This document shows positions 28,112 to 35,872 of a DNA stretch of 64,000 nucleotides, piece by piece. Within the stretch, counting starts at the first letter, position 1, and the number at the start of each line of letters is the position of its first letter. This DNA comes from Flavobacterium resistens (GTDB lineage: Bacteria > Bacteroidota > Bacteroidia > Flavobacteriales > Flavobacteriaceae). The stretch covers positions 434,001 through 498,000 of the forward strand of contig NZ_FXTA01000003.1 in the NCBI RefSeq assembly GCF_900182645.1, read 5' to 3'. The notes under the pieces are model-generated. The model worked only from the letters and a program-made list of their open reading frames with translations, was not told the DNA's origin and searched no databases. The position numbers were made by a program, and so were the translations under genes.

Positions 28112-29806
28112 TTATGATTCGCAACTGCTGCAGGTAACCAAACTTGTAACCAATTCCTTTGAAACGCTTTGGCTTCGCTGATAATACAAACTTTTGATTC
28201 CGAGTTGCCAGGATTCGATCATTAATCGATTTACCTCTTTAATAGGCAGTTCAGCAGGAATATTTAGATTTAAACTTTGTCCCTGATCTACAAATTTCTG
28301 GCGAATTGCCGCTTGCTGTACAATTTCCAATTGACTGATTTCTTTGAAGGTTTTAAACACATCTTTCTCTTTTTGACTAAGTTGCTCCATGTGTTGAACA
28401 CTTCCGCCGTTCAGCATAATTCCTCTCCAAATTTCCTCATTATCAAGGTCTTTTTCCTCTAATAATTTTTTCAGGTATTTATTCTTACGCATAAAATTTC
28501 CTTTGCTTAAACCCGCTTTGTAATAATTACTACTAAAAGGTTCAATTCCAGGAGAAGTCTGCCCTAAAATCGCCGATGAAGAAGTAGTTGGAGCAATTGC
28601 CATTGTCGTTGTATTTCTTCTTCCATAACCTTTCAGCAATTCTGGTTCGCCGTAAATTCTAGCTAAATCCTGAGTCGCTTTATCGGCTTTGTCACTAATA
28701 TGTTTGAAGATTTCCGTCGTTTTCATTTTGGCTTCTAAACCTTCAAAGGGAATCATATTTTTTTGCAAATACGAATGCCATCCTAAAATGCCTAAACCTA
28801 AAGCGCGATGTCTTTTTGCAAATTTATTAGCTGCTGAAAGATAATAGTTGCCTTCTGTTTTTTCGATAAACTCCTGTAATACAGCGTCCAAGAAAAATAT
28901 CGCCAATTTTACTGCTTCAGTATCTTTCCATTCTTCATAAAGTTCCAGATTCATTGACGAAAGACAGCAAATAAACGATTCATCAAAATCAGATGGAAGC
29001 ATAATTTCACTGCACAAATTACTCGCATTGATACGCAAGTTTTTATCTTTATAAACTTGAGGTTTATTTTTGTTTACGTTGTCACTGAAAAAAATATAAG
29101 GCAATCCTTTTTGCTGACGACTTTCCAGAACTTTAGCCCAAATTTGACGTTTTTCGATATCGCCGTCAATCATTTCCTGCATCCAATAATCGGGTACCGA
29201 AATTCCGGTAAACAAATTCTGAATTGGATTACCAATACTTTTAATCTTCAAAAACTCTTCAATATCCGGATGATCAACGTCTAAATACGCTGCAAATGCA
29301 CCACGTCGCACACCACCTTGTGAAATCGTATCCATTGCGGTATCAAAAAGTTTCATAAAACTTACTGCACCGCTGCTTTTTCCGTTATCGGTTACGGCGC
29401 TTCCTCTTTCGCGTAATTCTCCAAAATATCCAGATGTACCTCCACCAATTTTGGTCTGCATGATTACTTCGCCCAGTTTATGCGTAATTCCTTCTATTTC
29501 GTCTGGAACGTGAACATTGAAACACGAAATTGGCAAACCACGTTCTGTACCCATATTTGCCCAAATCGGCGAACTGATGCTCATCCAGCCGCGTTCAATC
29601 ATTTCAACAAAAGACTCTTTTAATTCTGGTTTATAAAGTCGGCGGGCTGCGGCTGTGCAAATTCGGTCAATTGCACCTTCAACAGTTTCACCTTTTAAAA
29701 GATAACCGCGATTCAAGATTTGTTCACTTTCGGAGTTTTTCCACCACATTTTATTTCCAGCTTCGCTCATCGGAAGACTTTCTGGATTTATATCTATCGT
29801 ATTCAT
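28112..29806 (-). CDS. nrdA: Ribonucleoside-diphosphate reductase, alpha (catalytic) subunit
   Basis: NrdA reduces ribonucleotides with a radical passed from NrdB. The 564-residue protein is short because it lacks the N-terminal ATP-cone regulatory domain. Visible features are PISCFNVHVPDE (redox Cys), NLCSEI with the catalytic Asn/Cys/Glu triad, ATTSSSAI-type finger-loop residues (APTTSSSAILGQTSPG), the YYQRSQS tyrosine pair and the C-terminal Cys559/Cys562 shuttle. It follows nrdB by 12 bases. Loss of the ATP cone means overall-activity control by dATP must be absent or different. Confidence 0.96.
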   Translation of the reverse strand: MNTIDINPESLPMSEAGNKMWWKNSESEQILNRGYLLKGETVEGAIDRICTAAARRLYKPELKESFVEMIERGWMSISSPIWANMGTERGLPISCFNVHVPDEIEGITHKLGEVIMQTKIGGGTSGYFGELRERGSAVTDNGKSSGAVSFMKLFDTAMDTISQGGVRRGAFAAYLDVDHPDIEEFLKIKSIGNPIQNLFTGISVPDYWMQEMIDGDIEKRQIWAKVLESRQQKGLPYIFFSDNVNKNKPQVYKDKNLRINASNLCSEIMLPSDFDESFICCLSSMNLELYEEWKDTEAVKLAIFFLDAVLQEFIEKTEGNYYLSAANKFAKRHRALGLGILGWHSYLQKNMIPFEGLEAKMKTTEIFKHISDKADKATQDLARIYGEPELLKGYGRRNTTTMAIAPTTSSSAILGQTSPGIEPFSSNYYKAGLSKGNFMRKNKYLKKLLEEKDLDNEEIWRGIMLNGGSVQHMEQLSQKEKDVFKTFKEISQLEIVQQAAIRQKFVDQGQSLNLNIPAELPIKEVNRLMIESWQLGIKSLYYQRSQSVSKELVTSLVTCSSCES

Positions 29807-29818
29807 TATTTTATACTT

Positions 29819-30793
29819 TTAAAAAAGGTCGTTTGCCGTTATACTCTTATCATGTTTTGTATATTCTACAGGTCTTTTTGCAAAGAAATCATCAAGACTA
29901 TTGGCAAAAACTTCTTCTTCAAACCACAACATCGCTTTATAATCTTCTGCTGAAACATCAAATACAGTTGGAATTCCAATTTGTTTCAGACTTTCGTCTA
30001 ATCTGAATTTCATAAAATTAACGAGATCTATTTTATTGATTGATTCGATTTCTCCATCCTCAAAAATCCAATCCAAAATATCCGATTCAACATCAATAGA
30101 ATGTTTAACAGTATCTCTGATTGCCAGCAAAGTTGCATCATCAAAATAATCCGGAAATTCTTCACGTATTTTATTGATGATGAAAATTCCTCCATTTGCA
30201 TGAATTTGCTCATCGATTGAAGTCCACGCAATAATGTTGCTCACATTTTTCATGTAACCTTTGAATCTGGTAAACGAAAGCAAAATCGCAAACTGGCTGA
30301 AAAGCGAAACATTTTCGATCAAAATGCTGAACAAAATCAGCGAAACCATATATTTTTTATTGTCCTGCGAACGTGTATCTTTTAAAACATTTGAAAGATA
30401 ATCGACACGTTTGCGGATTATAGGAACGTCAAGTAATTTTTCGAATTCATCATTATATCCTAAAACTTCCAGCAAACGTGAATATGCTTCAGAATGTCTG
30501 AATTCACACTCAGCAAAAGTGGTTCCTAAACCATTAAATTCAGGCTTTGGGAAATGCTCGTAAATATTTCCCCAAAAACTTTTTACAGCAACTTCAATCT
30601 GAGCAATTGCCAATAGACTGTTTTTGATTGCCGTTTGTTCAGCTGGCGACAAATGCGAATGAAAATCTTGTGTATCAGCAGTAAAATCAACCTCTGTATG
30701 AACCCAGTACGCTTTGTTTATCGCTTCAGTAAATTGTAGTACCTCCGGGTATTCAAAAGGCTTATAATTGATTCTTTTATCGAAAATAGACAT
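29819..30793 (-). CDS. nrdB: Ribonucleoside-diphosphate reductase, beta (radical-generating) subunit
   Basis: The 324-residue beta subunit holds a dinuclear metal site. By motif the ligands are Glu67, Glu97, His100 (EFRH), Glu160, Glu195 and His198 (EQIH), and a tyrosine lies at 104, the place of the E. coli radical tyrosine. The first ligand is Glu and not Asp. The Flavobacterium johnsoniae enzyme of this size is described as class Id, with a dimanganese cofactor activated by superoxide, and this protein is probably of the same class; that is inferred from organism type and layout. It is the first gene of the nrdB-nrdA operon, and no NrdI or ATP cone is present. Confidence 0.95.
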   Translation of the reverse strand: MSIFDKRINYKPFEYPEVLQFTEAINKAYWVHTEVDFTADTQDFHSHLSPAEQTAIKNSLLAIAQIEVAVKSFWGNIYEHFPKPEFNGLGTTFAECEFRHSEAYSRLLEVLGYNDEFEKLLDVPIIRKRVDYLSNVLKDTRSQDNKKYMVSLILFSILIENVSLFSQFAILLSFTRFKGYMKNVSNIIAWTSIDEQIHANGGIFIINKIREEFPDYFDDATLLAIRDTVKHSIDVESDILDWIFEDGEIESINKIDLVNFMKFRLDESLKQIGIPTVFDVSAEDYKAMLWFEEEVFANSLDDFFAKRPVEYTKHDKSITANDLF

Positions 30794-31342
30794 AATAAAA
30801 TTGTATTTAATGGTGAATATGTAAGTAAACGAAATGCAGATTTGGGAGGTATTTTTACATCTCGCTACTTACAAATTTAAGCCACGATTTTTTGTTTTAC
30901 TTTCGTTTTGATGTTAAAAATAGAAGCAATTATCAACAGCGAAAATTGTGGTTTTTTATTCGTTAAAAAAGTTTTTATCAACATTACTTTTTAAAGTCAT
31001 AAAGCTCGAAAAACCAGTTATTTAAAAAGAATCTAAATAAAGTTGTCAACAGGAAAAAATGCTTTTATTCTTCGATCAAAAAAAACAGTTATCAACAGCG
31101 AACACAAAAAAGCGCAAAATTTTGCTCAAAAAACTGTTACAAAAAAAGGATTTTAAAGTCTCATTTGTACACTAAAAAAGTTTGAAGTTGAAAAAAATCG
31201 AATTGCCTAAATTAAACTAATTGTTTAATTTTAAACATTTTACATAATTTAAGAATTGTTTAAACTCTAATTTCTAAATCTAAGGAAAGAAATAAAAATG
31301 AGCTTTTTTTCTTAAACAGTTTTAAAATACACGACAAACAAA
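30794..31342 (-). promoter_or_regulatory. nrdBA upstream region with four DnaA-box-like repeats
   Basis: This gene-free gap of 549 bases holds four same-direction copies of TTRTCAACA at 30930-30938, 30975-30983, 31043-31051 and 31089-31097. The first and last share the 14-mer TTATCAACAGCGAA. A -7-like box on the minus strand (TAAATTTG, plus positions 30872-30879) lies about 80 bases before nrdB, so the repeats are upstream of the likely start site. Each copy differs from the DnaA box TTATCCACA by one or two bases. Confidence 0.5.
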
Positions 31343-32221
31343 ATGACGACAGATATTATAGAATTGAATGACTTTATTGTTTTAATCGAACAATCGAATA
31401 CGACAAAAACCATAGTTCAGAAATGCGAAATCGACGGCGACGCGGTTGGTTTTGCGTTTTACGGATCTGGCAATGTCGAACTGGAAATCAAACACAATAA
31501 TCAGACAAAATATTTGACGAATACAACGGGTTTGGCAATTTGTTTTTTCGGAAATCAAAAAGTGGAATTCTCACATAAAATCGAACCCGACAAACCTTTA
31601 CAGTCAATCAGTATTTTTACAAAACCGAAACATCTAAATTCGCTTCCTGAGGCCGAAAAAGAGATTTTTGAAAAACACCTTCCTGAATTATTAAATCCGA
31701 AGGAACATTTTGTAAAAGGTCCGTCGTATTATATGACGCTCGATATGCAATTGGCGGTTCAAAAAATCTTCAACACGACTTACGTTGGTAATACGCGATT
31801 GCTGTTTTTAAGAAGTCAGGTCAACGAACTTTTGGCACATTTTTTTGCGCTTTTGAGTACTGACGCCAAAATTGACTTTTCGGAAATCGACAAAAACAAA
31901 TTATACAAAGCGAAAGAAATTGTTGCCACGCATTATTCTAAACCGCCTTCACTCACTCAATTATCGCAAATGGTTGGGTTGAACAGCAATAAACTAAAAA
32001 AGAATTTTAAAGAACTTTTTGGCATTCCGGTTTTCAAATATGTTCAGGAAGAACGACTTCATAAAGCGTATGAGTTGCTCCGCGAAAGCGAAAAAACGGT
32101 TCAGGAAGCAGCATGGGAAGTTGGTTATGAAAGTTTGAGCTCTTTCTCGAATGCTTTCCATAAAAAATTCGGAATGCGCCCGAATGAAGTTCGGCTTCAA
32201 TTCCTTTCAGACAAATTATAA
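31343..32221 (+). CDS. AraC family transcriptional regulator
   Basis: The 292-residue protein has an N-terminal effector domain of unknown ligand (about 1-170) and a C-terminal AraC DNA-binding domain with two helix-turn-helix units; SLTQLSQMVGLNSNKLKKNFKELFG and VQEAAWEVGYESLSSFSNAFHKKFGMRPNEVR are the diagnostic blocks. It is followed by an NmrA-like oxidoreductase and a small membrane protein in the same direction, which it may regulate. Confidence 0.93.
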   Translation: MTTDIIELNDFIVLIEQSNTTKTIVQKCEIDGDAVGFAFYGSGNVELEIKHNNQTKYLTNTTGLAICFFGNQKVEFSHKIEPDKPLQSISIFTKPKHLNSLPEAEKEIFEKHLPELLNPKEHFVKGPSYYMTLDMQLAVQKIFNTTYVGNTRLLFLRSQVNELLAHFFALLSTDAKIDFSEIDKNKLYKAKEIVATHYSKPPSLTQLSQMVGLNSNKLKKNFKELFGIPVFKYVQEERLHKAYELLRESEKTVQEAAWEVGYESLSSFSNAFHKKFGMRPNEVRLQFLSDKL

Positions 32222-32292
32222 TTCTTTTGCGACAAATGTTTCGTTTTTAATCTAATCAACTTTGTATCAGTAATCATTTAAAGAATATTGAT

Positions 32293-33120
32293 ATGAGCAA
32301 AAAGAAAATTTTAGTTTTGGGTTCCAATGGGAAAACAGGACGCAGAGTAATTGAAAGATTGAAAAATAATTCGGACGTTGAAGTTCGTTTGGGTTCCCGA
32401 TCTGAAAAAATCCCTTTTGATTGGGAAAATCCAGAAACCTGGGAAAATGTGCTGAAAGATATTGAAGTTGTTTACATCACATTTCAGCCTGATTTAGCCA
32501 TTCCTTCGGCAGTTGAGACAATTCAGAAATTTACCGTTTTGGCAACAGAATTAGGCGTTCAAAAAATGGTTTTATTATCTGGAAGAGGCGAAAAAGAAGC
32601 ACAACTTTGTGAGGAAATCGTAAAAGAAAATGCCAAAAACTGGACGATTGTAAGGGCAAGTTGGTTCAATCAAAATTTTAGCGAAAGTATTTTTTTAGAA
32701 CCGATTTTAGCCGGAATTGTCGCCTTGCCAAGAGCCGAAGCGCTTGAACCTTTCACTGATGCCGACGATATTGCCGATGTTGTTGTCGAATCTCTTTTGA
32801 GCGATGCCCATAATGAACAAACTTACGAATTGACCGGACCAAGATTACTGACTTTTAAAGAAGCCGTAAATACTATTGCTGAAGCAAGCGACAAAAATAT
32901 TACTTTTCAGAGTTTATCATTAGATGAATATTCGCAAATGCTGAAAGAATATCAGGTTCCTGAAGATCATATTTGGCTTGCAAATTATCTTTTTGAACAG
33001 GTTTTGGATGGAAGAAATTCGCACATAACTTCGGATATTGAAAAAGTTTTGGGTCGAAAAGCTAAGGATTTTACCGCTTACGCGAAAGAAACTGCCAAAA
33101 CCGGAATTTGGAATTCTTAA
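32293..33120 (+). CDS. NmrA-like NAD(P)-binding oxidoreductase
   Basis: The 275-residue cytosolic protein starts with a Rossmann fold (ILVLGSNGKTGRRVIERL near residue 5) and follows the NmrA/atypical short-chain dehydrogenase pattern, including LLSGRGE and ASWFNQNF blocks. Such proteins often act on quinones or as NADP sensors. The actual substrate is unknown. It lies 71 bases after the AraC gene and 10 before a small membrane protein gene. Confidence 0.85.
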   Translation: MSKKKILVLGSNGKTGRRVIERLKNNSDVEVRLGSRSEKIPFDWENPETWENVLKDIEVVYITFQPDLAIPSAVETIQKFTVLATELGVQKMVLLSGRGEKEAQLCEEIVKENAKNWTIVRASWFNQNFSESIFLEPILAGIVALPRAEALEPFTDADDIADVVVESLLSDAHNEQTYELTGPRLLTFKEAVNTIAEASDKNITFQSLSLDEYSQMLKEYQVPEDHIWLANYLFEQVLDGRNSHITSDIEKVLGRKAKDFTAYAKETAKTGIWNS

Positions 33121-33130
33121 AACTAAAAAG

Positions 33131-33511
33131 ATGAATTATTTCAGAGCAATCTTTTCTGGTTTCCTAGTTTGGATTTTAGTCAGTATTTCATTTTATATTT
33201 TGGATCAAATTCCGTTTGTACAGAATTTCTTTTGGATTCAATGCATAATCGTAATGTTTGGAATTGTCTTTTTTGGAATTCTTGGCGCAAAATTATATTA
33301 TAAAAAAGTTCTCGAAACTCACGGATTATTCCTTGGAATTGCAATGTCGGCAACGGCTTTGATTTTAGATGTTTTGATAACCGTTCCTTTTGTAGAAATA
33401 CCAAATGGACGAAGTTATTACAGCTTTTTCAGCAGTCCGGTTTTATGGCTTTTGGCTGCTATAAATGCGCTTTCAGTTTATTTTTATTGGAAGAAAAAAA
33501 CAATTATTTGA
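33131..33511 (+). CDS. Small four-helix membrane protein of unknown function
   Basis: The 126-residue protein consists of about four hydrophobic helices (residues about 3-23, 32-52, 64-84 and 98-118) with few charges between them. I do not recognise the family. A longer reading frame starts at 33038 inside the preceding gene in another frame, but the ATG at 33131, 10 bases after the oxidoreductase stop, gives a clean membrane protein and is preferred. It is probably co-transcribed with the oxidoreductase. Confidence 0.75.
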   Translation: MNYFRAIFSGFLVWILVSISFYILDQIPFVQNFFWIQCIIVMFGIVFFGILGAKLYYKKVLETHGLFLGIAMSATALILDVLITVPFVEIPNGRSYYSFFSSPVLWLLAAINALSVYFYWKKKTII

Positions 33512-33528
33512 AGTTATAAAAAACAAAA

Positions 33529-33550
33529 AGCTTGTCCCACAGAACAAGCT
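33529..33550. terminator. Bidirectional terminator
   Basis: AGCTTGT (33529-33535) pairs with ACAAGCT (33544-33550) around an 8-base loop, and the stem is extended by A-rich and T-rich arms on both sides. It lies between the convergent small membrane protein gene and the MFS gene and can end both transcripts. Confidence 0.8.
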
Positions 33551-33574
33551 TTTGTTTTTATATCAAAACTCAGA

Positions 33575-34822
33575 TTAAGCAATTAAATCTTTAGCTTTCT
33601 TTTTTGCCAATTGATCCACGCGCCATATTAAAAACACTGTAAATAAAGTAACGACTGCAATTACGTATCCCAGAATATCATAATGTTCTAGCGGTGAAGT
33701 TTTTGTTTTTTGATGCACGATAAAGCCTGCACAAACTGCCGCAATCCCACCTGCAATCTGCTGTAATGAAGATGTAATTGACATATAAGCGCCACGATCT
33801 TTCATCTCCGGAATGGCTGTATTTAAAGTTGTAGCTGGAATCATTCTACTCATGATTCCCATAAACATAATCATAGTCAATCCGACAATTTGCCATAAAG
33901 GTACGGGTCCCAGATTAGTGTAAATTATAATAATAACAACAGAAATCGCAGATCCGGCTGCAAACAATTTAAACTTACTCACTTTGTCACTTAGCTTTCC
34001 AATGATTGGCATTATAAAAAGTACTGAAAGTCCCGTAAAGAAAAACACCATTGGCAATTCAAGCTGACTGATGTGAATATTATTTACTAAAAATGCGCTT
34101 CCAAAAGGTTGCAGCATAAATCCTCCAACTGAAAGAAATGCAATTGCAGCGAATCCTACCTGATATTGCTTATTGCTAATCGTATGCCAAAGATGCAAAA
34201 ACGGACTTTTATCTGATTGTAATTCCAAGTGCTTTGTTATTGCGGGCATTTGAGTAAAAACAGCAATAAGAATCAGTACGGCCAAAACCGCAATCATAAT
34301 AAATGCAGAATGCCATCCCCAATTATTGGCAAAATACAACCCTACCGGAATTCCTAAAATCTGGCTTGTTGCAAATGCCATTTGTATAACACCCATCACA
34401 CGTCCGCGTTGCTGAATCACAAATAAATCGGTTACAATGGCTAGTGATATCGAACCAATTACACCTCCAAAAAGTCCGGTTACAATGCGTGCCATAAGCA
34501 GCATTATATAACCTGTTGAAAGTGCACAGAAAACCGTTCCAATAATAAATCCGATATAAAAGAAAATCAATAATTTTTTGCGGTCAAATTTATCAGCAAA
34601 ACCTGCTGCCAATAATCCTGAAATTCCGGCACTAAAAGCATAAGCCGATACTGCAAAACCAAAGTTTGATGTTGTCATATCTAATGTTTTCATTAAGATA
34701 TCTCCAAGTGGAGAAATAACCATAAAATCAAGAATGACAGTAAATTGCAAAAGCGCCAATATGGCAATAATAATTTTTTGATGTGAAGTGAAAGCAGGGC
34801 TTTCAATGGTAGTTTTTTCCAT
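33575..34822 (-). CDS. Major facilitator superfamily efflux transporter
   Basis: The 415-residue protein has 12 predicted membrane helices and DHA1-type drug:proton antiporter features, including the loop ADKFDRKKLL after helix 2 and ARIVTGLFGG in helix 4. It is the last gene of a TetR/HMA-like/MFS operon, so it probably exports a toxic compound sensed by the TetR protein. Twelve extra codons from 34858 overlap the preceding gene; the ATG at 34822, 17 bases after that gene's stop, is the better start. Confidence 0.88.
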   Translation of the reverse strand: MEKTTIESPAFTSHQKIIIAILALLQFTVILDFMVISPLGDILMKTLDMTTSNFGFAVSAYAFSAGISGLLAAGFADKFDRKKLLIFFYIGFIIGTVFCALSTGYIMLLMARIVTGLFGGVIGSISLAIVTDLFVIQQRGRVMGVIQMAFATSQILGIPVGLYFANNWGWHSAFIMIAVLAVLILIAVFTQMPAITKHLELQSDKSPFLHLWHTISNKQYQVGFAAIAFLSVGGFMLQPFGSAFLVNNIHISQLELPMVFFFTGLSVLFIMPIIGKLSDKVSKFKLFAAGSAISVVIIIIYTNLGPVPLWQIVGLTMIMFMGIMSRMIPATTLNTAIPEMKDRGAYMSITSSLQQIAGGIAAVCAGFIVHQKTKTSPLEHYDILGYVIAVVTLFTVFLIWRVDQLAKKKAKDLIA

Positions 34823-34839
34823 TAATTTATAAATATTTT

Positions 34840-35067
34840 TTAAGACAATTCCTGGCATTCAAAGCCTAAATTGGTGATTATTGTAATAATTTCGTGAGGT
34901 TTCAAAGTCTCTGAAACCACGCGTAAAACGCAGTCAACATCTTCACAGTCAATACTCCATTGTTCAATGTTTTGATTATTATTCAGTACATAATGCGCTG
35001 GGCATTCTGCGTTAATTGCACTGATATTGGTTTTAAAAATATGTATGATATTTAAATCTGTTTCCAT
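34840..35067 (-). CDS. Small HMA-fold-like protein without a CxxC motif
   Basis: The 75-residue protein has the strand-helix-strand-strand-helix-strand pattern of heavy-metal-associated domains: IIHIFKTNI, WSIDCEDVDCVLRVV, EIITIITNLGF, then a final strand. The metal-binding MxCxxC loop is missing; Cys residues are instead at 23, 41, 46 and 72. It lies 6 bases after the TetR gene and 17 before the MFS gene, a tight operon. The role is unknown. It could bind a metal or small molecule through different residues or act as an adaptor. Confidence 0.6.
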   Translation of the reverse strand: METDLNIIHIFKTNISAINAECPAHYVLNNNQNIEQWSIDCEDVDCVLRVVSETLKPHEIITIITNLGFECQELS

Positions 35068-35073
35068 AATTTT

Positions 35074-35670
35074 TCAAGGTTTTAAGCCTTTAACAGCTGC
35101 TTGAAAGGCTTCTTTCATAATTTCTTTTGTAAGCACAAATGGTTTTCCTCCCATACTTTTGCGTTCAGCATGCATGTTCAATAAGGTATAAAGAGGTCCG
35201 TACGCCACACACCAAAACGCTTCAAAACTCATTGGGAGAAGTTCTTTGTTCCGAAGTGCGTTGTCTGTAAATTGAGTCATAATGGCTCTGAAATCAGCAA
35301 ATTCTTTAATAGAATCCAAAATGATTTCTCCGTGAGGCGAATGTTTGATGATTTCAAAAAATGCAACTTCTTTAGGATATTTCATTGCAAAGTTGGCGCG
35401 GTTTTCCCATTGTCTCCACAAACCTTCTTCAAATGGCATGTCGGGCGAAAAGTCTTTTATGGTGCTTTTAAAAAACTTCAGTGCCATGCTGGCTCCTATT
35501 TTTTGAATTAAATCATCTTTATCAGCATAATAAATATAGAGCGTACCAACAGAAATTGAACAGGCTTTCGCCAATTTATTCATACTGAAACCTTGAAATC
35601 CTTCCTGCACAATCTGGTCAATCGCCATTTCAATAACCAGTTTTTCTTTGTCAATATCTCTAACTCTCAT
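35074..35670 (-). CDS. TetR family transcriptional repressor
   Basis: The 198-residue protein has the TetR helix-turn-helix at the N-terminus (FSMNKLAKACSISVGTLYIYYADKDDLIQ near residues 24-52) and an all-helical ligand domain. It is first in the operon with the HMA-like protein and the MFS exporter and probably represses that operon itself. The promoter should lie in 35671-35795. Confidence 0.92.
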   Translation of the reverse strand: MRVRDIDKEKLVIEMAIDQIVQEGFQGFSMNKLAKACSISVGTLYIYYADKDDLIQKIGASMALKFFKSTIKDFSPDMPFEEGLWRQWENRANFAMKYPKEVAFFEIIKHSPHGEIILDSIKEFADFRAIMTQFTDNALRNKELLPMSFEAFWCVAYGPLYTLLNMHAERKSMGGKPFVLTKEIMKEAFQAAVKGLKP

Positions 35671-35795
35671 AGCTGTATTTTTTTTACAAAGATATAATAA
35701 TAAATGAATGAACGCTTTTTTATTAATTATTTTTTTAATGTGATTTGTTAGAAGTAAAATGTGAAATGTACTTTACATAACTTCTTTTCATAAAA

Positions 35796-35826
35796 AAAGT
35801 CTGTAAACAAAACGCTTACAGACTTT
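35796..35826 (-). terminator. Terminator after the galactanase-like GH43 gene
   Basis: AAAGTCTGTAA at 35796-35806 pairs perfectly with TTACAGACTTT at 35816-35826. The minus strand then reads TTTT, and it lies about 47 bases after the GH43 stop. Confidence 0.8.
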
Positions 35827-35872
35827 AAAAAACTAAACAAATAAAATTAGATCACTTTTTACATTTTACAGA

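Noticed and set aside
30930-31097. Replication origin (oriC)
   Set aside because: Only four imperfect DnaA-like boxes, no dnaA, dnaN or GC-skew evidence; a regulatory role at nrdB is simpler.
33038-33130. Longer N-terminus for the small membrane protein
   Set aside because: The extension overlaps the end of the oxidoreductase gene and adds a charged tail ahead of the first membrane helix.
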